NCBI RefSeq assembly: GCF_018596315.1
Contig: NZ_JAHEAG010000003.1
Location: 372,001-436,000 of the forward strand
Length of the DNA: 64,000 bases
Source: Bradyrhizobium sp. SRL28
Lineage (GTDB): Bacteria > Pseudomonadota > Alphaproteobacteria > Rhizobiales > Xanthobacteraceae
Direction of reading: 5' to 3'
Part shown: positions 37,468 through 47,370 of the stretch, piece after piece
Layout: the number at the start of each line of letters is the position of its first letter
How positions within the stretch are numbered: the stretch's first letter is position 1
Program-made: the position numbers and the translations under genes
Notes under the pieces: generated by a model
Told to the model about the DNA's origin: nothing
Database searches by the model: none
The model's input: the letters and a program-made list of their open reading frames with translations, nothing else

Positions 37468-37499
37468 CGCTCCCGGAGTTCATTCCCGGGGGCGTTTTT
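37468..37499 (+). terminator. Rho-independent terminator
   Basis: A 9-bp stem, CGCTCCCGG / CCGGGGGCG (one G-T pair), followed by TTTTT, 21 bp after the previous stop and abutting the convergent DUF4112 gene. Confidence 0.85.
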
Positions 37500-37500
37500 G

Positions 37501-38037
37501 TTAGCGCGGCTGCCGGTCGAGCCAGCGCTTGAGCATGCGCACATTGCGGACGTTGGCACGGAACATGACGTCGAAGGCGTCACCCGCGACCGGCACCAGG
37601 CCGACCACGCCATCGACAGCGACATTGGCGAGCATCCGCGCCGTGATGTGCCAGGGCGCCCCGAGCGCGCGTGCCTCCCGCACCACCCACAGCGAAATCG
37701 CCGTCGTGATGATGTCGCCGACCACGGGGATCAGCCCGATCAGCCCGTCGATGCCGTAGCGGAATTTGGTGCCGGGCACGATGAAGGCGACGTCCAAAAG
37801 TTTTGCGATGGCGTCGAGCCGCGCCAGCCGCTGCTCGCGCGTCAGATCGCCGAACGGATTGGCGGCGGAATGACCGAAATCGAACCGCAATCCCTCGAAC
37901 TGCGTGTGCAGGTTCGCCTCGGGGATTTCGTGCCCGTCCTGGTCGATGACCGGACCGCGCCCGGCCGCGCGCGTCCGGGAAGACTGCCCGGAACGTGAAC
38001 GCGGCGGCGTATAGATATCGTCGTTTGACATGGCCAT
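37501..38037 (-). CDS. DUF4112 domain protein
   Basis: 178 residues. A polar N-terminus of about 65 residues is followed by the DUF4112 core: LDAIAKLLDVAFIVPGTKFR, YGIDGLIGLIPVVGDIITT, and VGLVPVAGDAFDVMFRANVRN. The GLIPVVGD repeats probably form re-entrant or membrane helices. ATG 38031 (two codons in) is an equal start choice. Function unknown. Confidence 0.85.
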   Translation of the reverse strand: MAMSNDDIYTPPRSRSGQSSRTRAAGRGPVIDQDGHEIPEANLHTQFEGLRFDFGHSAANPFGDLTREQRLARLDAIAKLLDVAFIVPGTKFRYGIDGLIGLIPVVGDIITTAISLWVVREARALGAPWHITARMLANVAVDGVVGLVPVAGDAFDVMFRANVRNVRMLKRWLDRQPR

Positions 38038-38102
38038 CAGATGGTAACGCGAATGCGAGCTGCAAGTTGCGTCAAATTATCGCTTTCGATGCTAGCGCTT
38101 GA

Positions 38103-38180
38103 TTTTGACGCGTTTTCTTCACGCGAACCGGTCCCACCCCCGATCAAGTCCGAGGGCATGCTTCGCTTGAGAACGCTTTA
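38103..38180. repeat. Dispersed intergenic repeat, family B, copy 2
   Basis: TTGACGCGTTTTCTTCACGCGAACCGG and ATCAAGTCCGAGGGCATGC are shared with the copy at 41902-41980. Confidence 0.75.
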
Positions 38181-38388
38181 TCTCCCCCGCGCCGCGGTGG
38201 GGTACCCCGGCCCCTTCGGCCGCTGCCGCGCCAACGGGACATGACGCGCGATCGGCAACCCGCTGCCCCGACCCCGGAGTTTACCGGATAGACCGGCCGC
38301 GAAAAAAACCTACAGTTCAAGCCTTAACCACGGTTGAGTGGGCTCGGGGTTTTTTCACGTAAGCGTATTGCAATCACATGCGCATGAG

Positions 38389-38415
38389 CGGCGGGCCGAA
38401 AGGCCCGCCGTTTTT
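38389..38415 (+). terminator. Orphan rho-independent terminator
   Basis: A 9-bp perfect stem, CGGCGGGCC / GGCCCGCCG, with a GAAA loop and five T. No plus-strand gene lies between 37446 and here, so it should end an untranslated transcript. A second hairpin (CTTAACC-AC-GGTTGAG, about 38318-38340) followed by a T6 run at 38351 lies just upstream. The rest of 38038-38720 is repeats. Confidence 0.75.
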
Positions 38416-38485
38416 GCTTGCGCAGTCGGCTCGTCCAGTCGGAAGTCATCTCTGCCTGGGGTGCAGGGACCCACCGTTTTATCCG

Positions 38486-38563
38486 CGTCATTGCGAGCGA
38501 AGCGAAGCAATCCATAATACGGCAGGCGGAGAGGTGGATTGCTTCGCTGCGCTCGCAATGACG
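38486..38563. repeat. REP-like palindrome, family A, copy 3
   Basis: CGTCATTGCGAGCGAAGCG ... CGCTCGCAATGACG, nearly identical to the copy after flbD. Confidence 0.9.
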
Positions 38564-38616
38564 AGAGAACGAAGACATGCACAATGGCTGTCATCCCCCG
38601 CGCAGTTCGCAGTCCC

Positions 38617-38704
38617 GTGGGCAAAGCGAAGCGTGCCCACCATCGAGAGGCGCATTCGATGATGCATGGTGGGCACGGCGCTGACGCGCCTTTGCTCACC
38701 CTAC
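38617..38704. repeat. Intergenic inverted repeat, GTGGGCAAAGCG type
   Basis: GTGGGCAAAGCGAAGCGTGC pairs imperfectly with GGGCACGGCGCTGACGCGCC...CTCACCCTAC. A related element is at 56834-56919. Confidence 0.65.
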
Positions 38705-38720
38705 GGATCAGGACAAAACG

Positions 38721-39143
38721 CTACGTCGAATGCACCGGCCGCGGCGCGTCGGCATATCGGTGCGCCAGCCAGGACGACAGCATCGCGGGCACCAAGCCGA
38801 CGAGGCCGTAGAGCACAAACTGCAGCGCGCCGGTATCCGGCCCGCGCGAGCCATAGAGCAACGAGGCGGTGGCAAAGCCGATGGCGCCCAGGATCAGTAT
38901 CCGCGCCACGAAAGAAATCCGTTTGACGTGATAGAGAATGTCGTCGATGGCGCCGAACATCAGCAATGGCACGATGCCGAACAGATAGCTGTACTGCAGC
39001 GTCTTGACGAACGCGCCGAGGAATTTTCCGATCTCCGACAAAGAGGTGTCGGTCCAGTAGCCCGAGGCCACCGTGGTCGCGAACAGCATCAAAAATCCGC
39101 CGACGAGCGGGCCGATGGTTCCGAAGATCAGATAGCGTTTCAT
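38721..39143 (-). CDS. Four-helix membrane protein, unknown
   Basis: 140 residues with four hydrophobic helices: YLIFGTIGPLVGGFLMLFA, YSYLFGIVPLLMFGAIDDIL, FVARILILGAIGFATASLLY and LQFVLYGLVGLVPAMLSSWL. It may be a DUF5413-type protein. No transport or catalytic motif is visible, and there is no operon partner. Confidence 0.75.
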   Translation of the reverse strand: MKRYLIFGTIGPLVGGFLMLFATTVASGYWTDTSLSEIGKFLGAFVKTLQYSYLFGIVPLLMFGAIDDILYHVKRISFVARILILGAIGFATASLLYGSRGPDTGALQFVLYGLVGLVPAMLSSWLAHRYADAPRPVHST

Positions 39144-39313
39144 GGCGGCCTCTGCGTTGAGTCAAGTGTCGAGAACGAAGACTCACCGTCGGACCAACCG
39201 CTGGTTCCGTGACCAGACATGATCCGGTCTCGACAGCGCCTTGGCCGTACGCAATTTCAAATCCAGTCAGGGCGGAGTCAAGAGGCCAGCGACCTTCGAT
39301 GCAGAAGCCGCCG

Positions 39314-40444
39314 TCAGGCAGACCGGCTCAGTTTGCCATTGGCAGCCGGCGCAACCGCTGCCGGCTCGTTCTTCTTTGCAAGAATCCGATCCGACCCAAA
39401 CCGGATGGTCCATTGCGCGACCGACAGCAACAAGGACTCAAACACCGCCACGCATTGTTCGAGCTCCCGGTCGGTGGATGGCGGGCAATTGGGCCGGTTG
39501 CGGACGATCATCGTCGTTGTCGACCAGGTCAGCCGGGCGGCCTTGCAGGCGACGATCAGTCCATACACCCGGTCGGGTTCGAGCAAGGGTTCGATCGCCT
39601 CGACCTTGACGTCGGCCTTCAAGGCAAGCGCGGCGACCACGTGGACGTATTCACCCCTTACCGCAAACCGGTTGACGATTGAATCATTCAGCTTGCCGGT
39701 GCGATTGAGCGCAACGACCTCGCTTTGCGCCTGGGTGTAGTCAATCGCCTTCCGGGGCGCGCCGCTCTGTCCGGCGGCCGCGGCAGAACCTTTCCCCCGC
39801 ACAACAGGCCGCGGCGCCGTCAGGAAGCGCGCGCGCACGACGTCGGCAACCTTGCCAATGAGCTCCCGCAACAGGCTGCCGGGCATGTCCAGGCGAACGC
39901 CGAGCTTCTCCGCCAGCCCCTCATCGCGCTCGGCCCGCCCCACCAACGTCGCGTAACCGCATTCGGAGAAACGCGCGCCGGCGTTCCGCGCGAGCGCGTT
40001 GGAGACGTTGACGTCGCCAAATCTCATCAGCGCGTCCGTCAGCGCTTCGTTGAGCGTCTTTCGATCGCAGATTGCCAGCAGATGCTGCTGGCCGCGGCTT
40101 TTGATGATTTCCAGAAGGTCTGCTTCCGACACACAGTTGGAGCTTCTCAGAACCGGTGCTGCAAGCAAGGGCTGTTCGTGAAACGCAAGCTTGCGGATCG
40201 TCTGGCGCGGGGCCCGGTCGATGGTGGCGAGGGCCTCGCTGAGCTGGATCACGGTCGTTGCTTCCACCCGCTCGATCAGGTGGGCGAGGACGCCGTCGAC
40301 CGCAGCGATCTGCGAGTCGCCGAGGCGACCGACATTGGACAGGAACAGGTCCGTCACCTCCCCGAAAATTCGGGCATCGTGCTCGGGTCCATCCTCTTCG
40401 GCGCCGTTCAATTCTTTGCGGAGATCCGACGATGCGGCAGGCAT
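39314..40444 (-). CDS. DUF2336 domain protein
   Basis: 376 residues, soluble and helix-rich, of the alphaproteobacterial DUF2336 family: DLFLSNVGRLGDSQIAAVDG, VLAHLIERVEATTVIQLSEALA, LARNAGARFSECGYATLVGRA and TTTMIVRNRPNC near the end. GGGAGG lies 10 bases before the ATG. HEAT-like repeats are likely. Some family members are linked to cyclic-di-GMP or stress control, but nothing here fixes a role. Confidence 0.85.
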   Translation of the reverse strand: MPAASSDLRKELNGAEEDGPEHDARIFGEVTDLFLSNVGRLGDSQIAAVDGVLAHLIERVEATTVIQLSEALATIDRAPRQTIRKLAFHEQPLLAAPVLRSSNCVSEADLLEIIKSRGQQHLLAICDRKTLNEALTDALMRFGDVNVSNALARNAGARFSECGYATLVGRAERDEGLAEKLGVRLDMPGSLLRELIGKVADVVRARFLTAPRPVVRGKGSAAAAGQSGAPRKAIDYTQAQSEVVALNRTGKLNDSIVNRFAVRGEYVHVVAALALKADVKVEAIEPLLEPDRVYGLIVACKAARLTWSTTTMIVRNRPNCPPSTDRELEQCVAVFESLLLSVAQWTIRFGSDRILAKKNEPAAVAPAANGKLSRSA

Positions 40445-40855
40445 GGCTATCCGACCTCCCGCTGGATCGTCCCGGCTCGCCGCATGGCCTTATTTCCGCA
40501 AGTTCGCGTCATGCCCTCAGGCCCACGGTTCGGAACGCGTCCAGCAGCGGCCGCTCCACCGCGCGGATGGCCGGGGTCTTCGTGGATCCATCGGCAGCGG
40601 AATGAACAAGCATTTGAGCGCCATTCGAAAGGCCGGTTTCGGGAGCCTTTTCACTCCAACGAAAGCAATAAGGCGGGTGCGAGCAATAGCCGCTGATCGT
40701 ACCCTGGCTTCCCTAACGGGTGGTTGTTCCGGAGCCGGGATTTTCCGCATTTATACTGAGTTTTGCAGCGCGGAAGGCGAGCCCGGCCGGCTCGGGCAGC
40801 CGGGCCAGGCAACGTCCGCTTCCGAAAGGCCACGCCGCTACAATCCGACCAAGAC

Positions 40856-40958
40856 CGTCATCACCCGCGAAAGCGGGTGATCCAGTATTCCAGAGACGCC
40901 TGTAGTCCATCGAGAAGCTGCGGCGTACTGGATACCCCGCCTTCGCGGGGTATGACAG
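40856..40958. repeat. Paired-hairpin intergenic repeat in a gene-free kilobase
   Basis: CCGTCATCACCCGCGAAAGC-type and CCCCGCCTTCGCGGGGTATG-type hairpins flank GATCCAGTA/TACTGGATA arms, so the whole element folds on itself. It lies in the 40445-41450 gap, where I see no gene I can support. Confidence 0.75.
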
Positions 40959-41450
40959 CGGAGGCGGTATGCCGGAAATTGACGGTCACGGATGCCGCGT
41001 CATGGACGCGGAGTACCCGCCGCACGGCGTGACCGGGTGGGAGCGCCTTACTCCCCAACGCCGCAAAACGCGCGATTGAAAGCGCGTTCGCCAGGCGGGC
41101 TGTTCGATCGCGGTCCAGGACGCGGACACTTGCGTCTGTTCCTTCTCGAAACCCGTCAACCTCGCAAAAGCGCGGCATCAAAATCGAGTTGTCGCGCATC
41201 CGCGCTTCGGTCGACGTGGCGTGCACGCAACAGTTAAGGAAGTGTTGGCGCGAGCCATTGCAGCTTCGCAGCATTAGCGCATAATTCGCGGCGGGGCCGC
41301 GCAGCACTTTTGATTCGAACATCGGCAGAAATCGAGCAACCACACCGGGTGATTCCCGGGTGATGGATGACGCGTGCGGCAGCGCAAGCCGCGTGCAGCG
41401 CCCCCAATGAATAGCGGCCAGCACCACGTGCAACCTTGGGGAACGCATCG

Positions 41451-41714
41451 ATGACTTTCCATCATACAAGCAGGATCGCACTTCTCTTCGCCATCGCCTG
41501 CGCGGCGACGGCGCTTTCCGCACGCCCAGCCCTCGCCTCGGAGGCGCAGCAGATGTGCACCGGCGACGCCATGCGGCTATGCGGCCATGAAGTCCCCAAC
41601 GTCCAGCGAATCACCGCCTGCATGGTCAGGCAGCGCGCGAATCTCAGTCCGGGCTGCCGTGCCGTGATGGACCGCGACCATGCCGCGCGGAGGCGAGCCG
41701 CCACCGCCGAGTGA
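41451..41714 (+). CDS. Small exported Cys-rich protein
   Basis: 87 residues from ATG 41451. A signal peptide (ALLFAIACAATALSARPALA) precedes a short domain with four Cys, QQMCTGDAMRLCGHEVP and ITACMVRQRANLSPGCR, the spacing of the cysteine-rich repeat family in alphaproteobacteria. It is probably disulfide-bonded in the periplasm. Function unknown. Confidence 0.75.
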   Translation: MTFHHTSRIALLFAIACAATALSARPALASEAQQMCTGDAMRLCGHEVPNVQRITACMVRQRANLSPGCRAVMDRDHAARRRAATAE

Positions 41715-41901
41715 CCGGTCGAGCCGGTCGAAGACAAACGCGAACGGCCTTGGCAGCGCTGCGTGCAATGCTGAGGCCGCTGTCCGGCTAAGCTCTGTCG
41801 CAGCGATCGATCGAACTATCGATTTACTGGCTCAACGGAGATCCGCTCAGGCTGGAGCCCATTGCGGTTCTGATTGAATTAGAACCGGGCTCTAGATTCT
41901 T

Positions 41902-41980
41902 GTTTTGACGCGTTTTCTTGACGCGAACCGGTGTCCACCCCGGATCAAGTCCGAGGGCATGCTTCGCTCGAAAACGCTAT
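41902..41980. repeat. Dispersed intergenic repeat, family B, copy 3
   Basis: TTGACGCGTTTTCTTGACGCG, GGATCAAGTCCGAGGGCATG and CTCGAAAACGCTAT match the copies at 12661 and 38103. Confidence 0.8.
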
Positions 41981-42020
41981 GGAGAGCGCATCTGCTGCGC
42001 TCCAGCTACGCGGCCCAGAG

Positions 42021-43661
42021 CTACTCCCCCCACGTCGCAAACGCGTCGTTGAACGCGCGCTCGCCGGGGGCGCCCTTTTCGATCGCGATGATAGCGCGGC
42101 GTTGATTGACGTAGACCAGCGGCACGTCGAACCAGGAACGCTCCTTCAGGAGCTGCAGATTGCGGGCGCGGTCGGAATCGACGTTGGAGAGGCCGACCAG
42201 GAAGAAGCCGTCGGTGACTTTCACGGCGAGACCGGCCAGTGGCGTGCCGCGCGCCTGCTCGTTGGACTTCATCAGGATGCCCGGCACGTTGCCGACGCCG
42301 CCGCCGGAGAAATCCTGCGGCAGGATGAAGGTCAATTCCGCGGTGTGGCTCGCCGGCAGCGACGAGTCGGTATTGCGGCGGAACGACATCGTCATCTTGA
42401 ACTTGCGGTCGGGAATCTCGATGTCGGCGCGCACGGCGATATCAGGCTTCTGGTTGCCGCTCGCCTTGATCGGTTCGGTGCGCCAGATCACCGAGCCGAC
42501 ATATTGCTTGCCCTTGGGATCGGACGGGTCCTCGTCATACAGCACGACGCGCTGCGCCACCGGCGCCACGTTCTCGCTCGACGATGGCTGGCCGACACGA
42601 TCGGGGATCTTCGGGCGCGACTGCGGCGCTGCCGGATCCTTCGGCGCTTCCGCCACTTGGGAGGATTTGAACAGGCCGCTCACGGCCGTGACGGCCGACT
42701 TGCCCCACAGGATGCCGGCTCCGACCAGAATGAGCACGATGCCGACGGCGATCGCGCTCTTGAACGGAAATACGGTACCTGTGCGGGCGCGCTTCGGCGG
42801 CTCGCGGTCGCGGTCCTGCGAGAGCCGCGAGCGCTCACGCGGCGGCGGCATCTGCGGCGGCTGCGGCGCGTAACGGTCGGCCTCCGCCAGCGATTCGTCA
42901 TACGAATAGGGTGCGTCGGGATCGGCGCCGCGGTTCTCCATGTTCGGCTCGAGCCGGTCGAATTCCGGCGAGGGCGACGGCACGTTGGCATAGGTCTTTC
43001 GCGCGGCGCGATTGGCCTGCGCCGCGGCGCGGCCGAGATCGTCGGCGTCGGCGGCGATGTCGCGGAAGCCACGCATGCCGGGCGGCTGCGGCGGCATCGG
43101 CGGCGGGCCGCCATTGTCAGGGCGGCGGGGGCCGTTGCCGTTGCCGCGCTCGCGGGGCGGCGGTGGCGGCAGGCCGGCATCCTGCATTGGAATCTGCGGC
43201 GGCTGCGGGCGCGGCGCGCCGGGCGGCGGCGCATCGGCGCGCAGATTGCGCGGCGGGCGTTGCTCATCCTGGCCAAGCGGCGGACGGGCTTCGCGCGAGG
43301 GGGATTGAGAAGGCGGACGTGGACGCGGCGTACCGGGCGGGCCCGGAGGGCCTGCGGATTCCGGCGGCCGGGCATTGGCGCGGCGGAAAGCGTCGCCGCC
43401 GCGCGCGGCACCGGTGCCGCCGCCCGGCCGCGAGGCCTCGCGGGCGCGCTGGGCGGCTTCCGATTCGACCTTGCGCACGGCTTCTTCCAGCGAGAGCCGC
43501 TCGCGGGTGATTTCGGATTCGGAAAGCGGCGGCTGAACGCTGCGCAGCTGCGCGATCAGCGCGGTGCGGGCCCGCTCATAGAGCGCACGGCGGCTCTCAC
43601 CTGGAGCATTGGGATCCAGGCCGGCGATAGCGCGTGCGATCAGCGGGTAATAATCAGCCAT
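42021..43661 (-). CDS. Proline-rich single-pass membrane protein, unknown
   Basis: 546 residues in three parts. The N-terminus is helical (MADYYPLIARAIAGLDPNAP, ESRRALYERARTALIAQLRS). A long Pro/Arg/Gly-rich disordered stretch follows to about 290, then one membrane helix (AIAVGIVLILVGAGILWG). The last 200 residues form a folded periplasmic domain (VVLYDEDPSDPKGKQYVGSV, GLSNVDSDRARNLQLLKERS, DVPLVYVNQRRAIIAIEKG). The layout is widespread in Hyphomicrobiales; function unknown. Confidence 0.85.
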   Translation of the reverse strand: MADYYPLIARAIAGLDPNAPGESRRALYERARTALIAQLRSVQPPLSESEITRERLSLEEAVRKVESEAAQRAREASRPGGGTGAARGGDAFRRANARPPESAGPPGPPGTPRPRPPSQSPSREARPPLGQDEQRPPRNLRADAPPPGAPRPQPPQIPMQDAGLPPPPPRERGNGNGPRRPDNGGPPPMPPQPPGMRGFRDIAADADDLGRAAAQANRAARKTYANVPSPSPEFDRLEPNMENRGADPDAPYSYDESLAEADRYAPQPPQMPPPRERSRLSQDRDREPPKRARTGTVFPFKSAIAVGIVLILVGAGILWGKSAVTAVSGLFKSSQVAEAPKDPAAPQSRPKIPDRVGQPSSSENVAPVAQRVVLYDEDPSDPKGKQYVGSVIWRTEPIKASGNQKPDIAVRADIEIPDRKFKMTMSFRRNTDSSLPASHTAELTFILPQDFSGGGVGNVPGILMKSNEQARGTPLAGLAVKVTDGFFLVGLSNVDSDRARNLQLLKERSWFDVPLVYVNQRRAIIAIEKGAPGERAFNDAFATWGE

Positions 43662-43711
43662 TTCTCTTCAATACTGCAGCTCTATTTTGGAGTCTTGGCG
43701 GTAACATCCCG

Positions 43712-45004
43712 TTAAGCCTCGAACGGGTTCTGTACCAGAATAGTATCCTCGCGTTCGGGGCTGGTGGAAAGCAATGCGATCGGACAACCCACGAGTTCCT
43801 CGACCCGACGCACATATTTAATGGCCTGGGCCGGCAGATCTGCCCAGGAACGGGCGTTGGCCGTCGGCTCCTTCCAGCCTTCGATCGTCTCATATATGGG
43901 CAACACCCGGGCCTGGGCGCCCTCGCCCGCCGGCAGATGGTCGATTTCCTTGCCGTCCAGCATATAGCCGGTGCAGACCTCGATGGTGTCGAAGCCGTCG
44001 AGAATGTCGAGTTTTGTGAGTGCGAGCCCGGTGATGCCGCAGGTGCGGACGGTCTGGCGCACCAGCACCGCATCGAACCAGCCGCAGCGGCGCTTGCGGC
44101 CGGTGTTGACGCCGAACTCCTTGCCGCGGCGGCCGATCTCCTCGCCGATCTCGTTGTTGAGTTCGGTCGGGAACGGGCCCTGGCCGACGCGGGTCGTATA
44201 GGCCTTGCAGATGCCGAGCACATAGCCGACCGCGCCCGGGCCCATGCCGGTGCCGGTCGCCGCCTGCGCCGCCACCGTGTTGGACGAGGTGACGTAGGGA
44301 TAGGTGCCGTGATCCACATCAAGCAGCGCGCCTTGCGCGCCCTCGAACAGGATGCGCTTGCCCTCACGGCGTTTGATGTCGAGCAGCCGCCACACCGTCT
44401 CGGTGTAGGGCAACAGTTTTGGCGCCAGCGCGCTGAGTTCCTTGAGGATGCCGCCGCCGTCGATCTCCTCCAGATTGAGCCCGCGGCGCAGCGCGTTGTG
44501 ATGCGCCAGCAGACGGTCGATCTTGTGCGGCAAAGTGTCGAGGTCGGCGAGGTCCATCAGGCGGATGGCGCGGCGGCCGACCTTGTCCTCATAAGCCGGG
44601 CCGATGCCGCGGCGGGTGGTGCCGATTGCGGTGTTGGCATTGGATGATTCGCGCAGCGCATCGAGTTCGCGGTGCAGCGGCAGGATCAGCGTGACGTTCT
44701 CGGCGACGCGCAGGTTTTCCGGGCTGATGGCTACGCCCTGGTCCTTCAGTCTTGCGACTTCGTCGAGGAAGGCCTGGGGATCGAACACCACGCCGTTGCC
44801 GATCACGGCCAGCTTCGAGGGCCGCAGCACGCCGGAGGGCAGCAGCGCCAGCTTGTAGGTCTCGCCATTGATGACGAGTGTATGGCCGGCATTGTGGCCG
44901 CCCTGGAAGCGCACGACGATATCGGCCTGCTCCGACAACCAGTCGACGATCTTGCCCTTCCCCTCGTCGCCCCATTGGGCGCCGACGACGACAACATTGG
45001 CCAT
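43712..45004 (-). CDS. purA: Adenylosuccinate synthetase
   Basis: 430 residues, the normal length. [16 protein letters not shown] holds the GTP/IMP site with catalytic Asp and Lys; [41 protein letters not shown] and [13 protein letters not shown] are all intact. It makes adenylosuccinate from IMP, aspartate and GTP in AMP synthesis. Confidence 0.98.
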   Translation of the reverse strand: MANVVVVGAQWGDEGKGKIVDWLSEQADIVVRFQGGHNAGHTLVINGETYKLALLPSGVLRPSKLAVIGNGVVFDPQAFLDEVARLKDQGVAISPENLRVAENVTLILPLHRELDALRESSNANTAIGTTRRGIGPAYEDKVGRRAIRLMDLADLDTLPHKIDRLLAHHNALRRGLNLEEIDGGGILKELSALAPKLLPYTETVWRLLDIKRREGKRILFEGAQGALLDVDHGTYPYVTSSNTVAAQAATGTGMGPGAVGYVLGICKAYTTRVGQGPFPTELNNEIGEEIGRRGKEFGVNTGRKRRCGWFDAVLVRQTVRTCGITGLALTKLDILDGFDTIEVCTGYMLDGKEIDHLPAGEGAQARVLPIYETIEGWKEPTANARSWADLPAQAIKYVRRVEELVGCPIALLSTSPEREDTILVQNPFEA

Positions 45005-45283
45005 TTCTAAAGTGTTCCCTGCAAATCTGATGGTCCCAGCATGACCTTTCCGGAAAACCGGTCTCCACTTTTCCGGATCATGCGCTAGCCTGCCCAGCCA
45101 AAATTACGGCCGGGGCCGTTCGCATGCGAGGCAGCCCCACCGGATAAAGGAAGCGGGTGCTCTAGGCAAGCAAGAAGGCAGTTTTAGGGGAGCCTTAGAA
45201 CGGCTCCAACCCATTGATATCCCCGTAAAATTCCTGACCACGCGGCGATAGACGCATTAACATCCGGCAATGACGGAAAGGCC

Positions 45284-45757
45284 ATGTCGAAAACCACCCG
45301 TGCGACCCAGTCGCTGGAAAAGCTTGGCGTGAAGTTCACCCTGCATGCCTATGACTACGACCCGGATGCAGCGAGCATCGGGCTGCAGGCGGCGGACGCG
45401 CTCGGCGTTGCGCCTGCGCGCGTGCTCAAGACGCTGATGGCCGAGGTCGACGGCAAGCCGGTCTGCGCCGTGGTGCCGTCGGACTGCGAAGTCAGCATGA
45501 AAAAGCTCGCCGGCGCCTTCGGGGCGAAGGCGGCGAAGATGATGCGGCCGGCGGATGCCGAACGGCTGACCGGCTACCATGTCGGCGGCATCTCGCCGTT
45601 CGGGCAGAAGAAGCGCGTGCCGGTCGCGATCGAGGAAGCCGCGCTCGGCCATGCCAGCGTGTTCCTCAATGGCGGCCAGCGCGGCCTGCAGGTCGAACTC
45701 GCTCCCCAAGACGCCCTGAAGGCTGCGGGCGCGATCGCGCGCGCACTCGTGGCGTGA
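45284..45757 (+). CDS. ybaK: YbaK-type Cys-tRNA(Pro) deacylase
   Basis: A 157-residue YbaK/EbsC protein: MSKTTRATQSLEKLGVKF, RVLKTLMAEVDGKPVCAVVP (with the conserved Lys), KKLAGAFGAKAAKMM and GYHVGGISPFGQKK. It hydrolyses mischarged Cys-tRNA(Pro) in trans. Length and order of motifs are normal. Confidence 0.92.
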   Translation: MSKTTRATQSLEKLGVKFTLHAYDYDPDAASIGLQAADALGVAPARVLKTLMAEVDGKPVCAVVPSDCEVSMKKLAGAFGAKAAKMMRPADAERLTGYHVGGISPFGQKKRVPVAIEEAALGHASVFLNGGQRGLQVELAPQDALKAAGAIARALVA

Positions 45758-45780
45758 GCGGCCTTCGCGTCGGCTGGGCC

Positions 45781-45945
45781 CTAACTGGTGAGTCTGGGCT
45801 GCGTCTGCGCCCATAGCATCGCCTCGATGATGGCCTCGCGCAGTTTCGGGCGCTGCTCCTCATCGCATTCGATGAACGCCAGTATAGAATTGGCGCGAAC
45901 GGCAAACTGGTGACGCGTTTCGGCTTCGGCTTCTTCGGCCGACAT
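45781..45945 (-). CDS. Small hypothetical protein
   Basis: A 54-codon frame starting MSAEEAEAETRHQFAVRANS, followed by ECDEEQRPKLREAIIEAMLW. It is acidic and helical and has a plausible codon pattern, and is convergent with ybaK. No domain known. The gap 45946-46338 upstream shows no gene. Confidence 0.5.
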   Translation of the reverse strand: MSAEEAEAETRHQFAVRANSILAFIECDEEQRPKLREAIIEAMLWAQTQPRLTS

Positions 45946-46338
45946 CGGATTGCTCAAAGGAATAACCCATCATCTCTAGAAATTCGCCTCACGGACAGAC
46001 GAAGCTGCGGACAGCCGCCGCCTGCAAAACCGTGGTCCCAGCGATCGAACGAACGCCCTGTACTGAAATTAACCCGGAATAACCCACCGCATGCGCCCGG
46101 AAAACAAACCAAGGTTGGGTCGCATGAATCAATCGTCCTATGATTGCATATCCGCCCGTCCGCTGGCAACCCCAAACAACAGACAAGGAACAGACAAGGC
46201 GGCCTGCATGGTCGCGATGCATCCTGCACCATTGATGAGCACCGCAAATCCGTGTCTGTGACAGGGCCGGGCCACCTTCCGGCCCGGCGACGTCAGCCCG
46301 GGCGGGCCGCGGCGCCACGAACCGGGCCTTACCTTTAA

Positions 46339-47265
46339 ATGACGGCTACCGACCAGACTTCATCCGCCCCATCCGGGAACTGGCTCGCCAACCAGCCTTA
46401 TCTGCTGCTCAGCATCACGGCGCTGTGCTGGGCCGGCAACGCCATCGTAGGAAGAATGGCCGCCGGCCACATCGCGCCGGTGACGCTTTCGTTCCTGCGC
46501 TGGTCGTTCGCGTTCCTGATCATCCTGCCGTTTGCCTGGAAGCATCTGGTCCGCGACTGGAGCGCGATCCGCAGCCGCCTCGGCATCATGATCCTGCTCT
46601 CCATCACCGGCATCGGCGCGTTCAATACCCTGCAATACTGGGCGCTCGAACACACCCAGGCGCTGAACACGCTCCTGTTGCAGTCGGCAGGCCCGCTGGT
46701 GGTCGCGGTGTGGTCGCTGGTGCTGCTCGGGGTGAGGCTGACGCTGGCGCAGGCCGCGGGCGTCCTGCTGTCGATGGCCGGCGTGCTGATCATCCTGATG
46801 CATGGCGACCTCACCAAGCTTTCCAATATCGAGTTCAACATCGGCGACCTGATCTTCATCGTGGCGCTTGCGATCTTCGGGATCTATTCGGTGCTGTCGC
46901 TGAAGCGGCCGGCGATCCATGGCCTGTCATTCGTCGCCTTCACCTTCGGCGCCGGCGCGGCCTGCCTGATCCCGCTGTTCATCTGGGAACTGTTCGCGCG
47001 GCCGCTGATGCAGATCGACACCGCGAACCTTTTGACGCTCGCCTATGTCGCGCTGTTCCCCTCGACGATCGCCTATCTCTGCTTCAATCGCGGCGTGCAA
47101 CTGATCGGCGCCAACCGCGCCGCGCCGTTCTTCCATGTGGTCCCGGTGTTCGGAACCATCATGTCGATCGTCTTCCTCGGCGAGCATCCGCAAGCGTTCC
47201 ACTTCATCGGTTTTGCACTGGTGCTGACCGGGGTGTTTGTGGCGTCGCGAAAGGCGTCTGCCTGA
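46339..47265 (+). CDS. EamA/DMT-family transporter
   Basis: 308 residues, ten helices in two EamA repeats: YLLLSITALCWAGNAIVGRM, LRWSFAFLIILPFAWKHL, then FIVALAIFGIYSVLSLKR and HFIGFALVLTGVFVASRK. Likely an exporter of amino acids or other small metabolites. It is a close paralogue of the gene at 53992. Confidence 0.9.
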   Translation: MTATDQTSSAPSGNWLANQPYLLLSITALCWAGNAIVGRMAAGHIAPVTLSFLRWSFAFLIILPFAWKHLVRDWSAIRSRLGIMILLSITGIGAFNTLQYWALEHTQALNTLLLQSAGPLVVAVWSLVLLGVRLTLAQAAGVLLSMAGVLIILMHGDLTKLSNIEFNIGDLIFIVALAIFGIYSVLSLKRPAIHGLSFVAFTFGAGAACLIPLFIWELFARPLMQIDTANLLTLAYVALFPSTIAYLCFNRGVQLIGANRAAPFFHVVPVFGTIMSIVFLGEHPQAFHFIGFALVLTGVFVASRKASA

Positions 47266-47370
47266 CGTTTCCCTCGCCGCCACTTCCCGGGGCGAGGTCG
47301 CGAGAAGGCTGCGGTGACTTGACGGGTTAAATCCGCTAGGTCTTGACCCCGCGACGTTAAGGGCACCTCG

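Noticed and set aside
23198..38563. CRISPR array for the repeated GTCATTGCGAGC elements
   Set aside because: Copies are kilobases apart, palindromic and without regular spacers or cas genes.
40861..41523. 220-codon minus-strand frame in the gene-free kilobase
   Set aside because: It begins over the small Cys-rich protein gene and ends in a repeat; composition is Arg/Ser-rich with no domain.
41931..43715. 594-codon plus-strand frame
   Set aside because: Antisense to the proline-rich membrane protein gene; Arg/Gly-rich shadow that begins inside a repeat.
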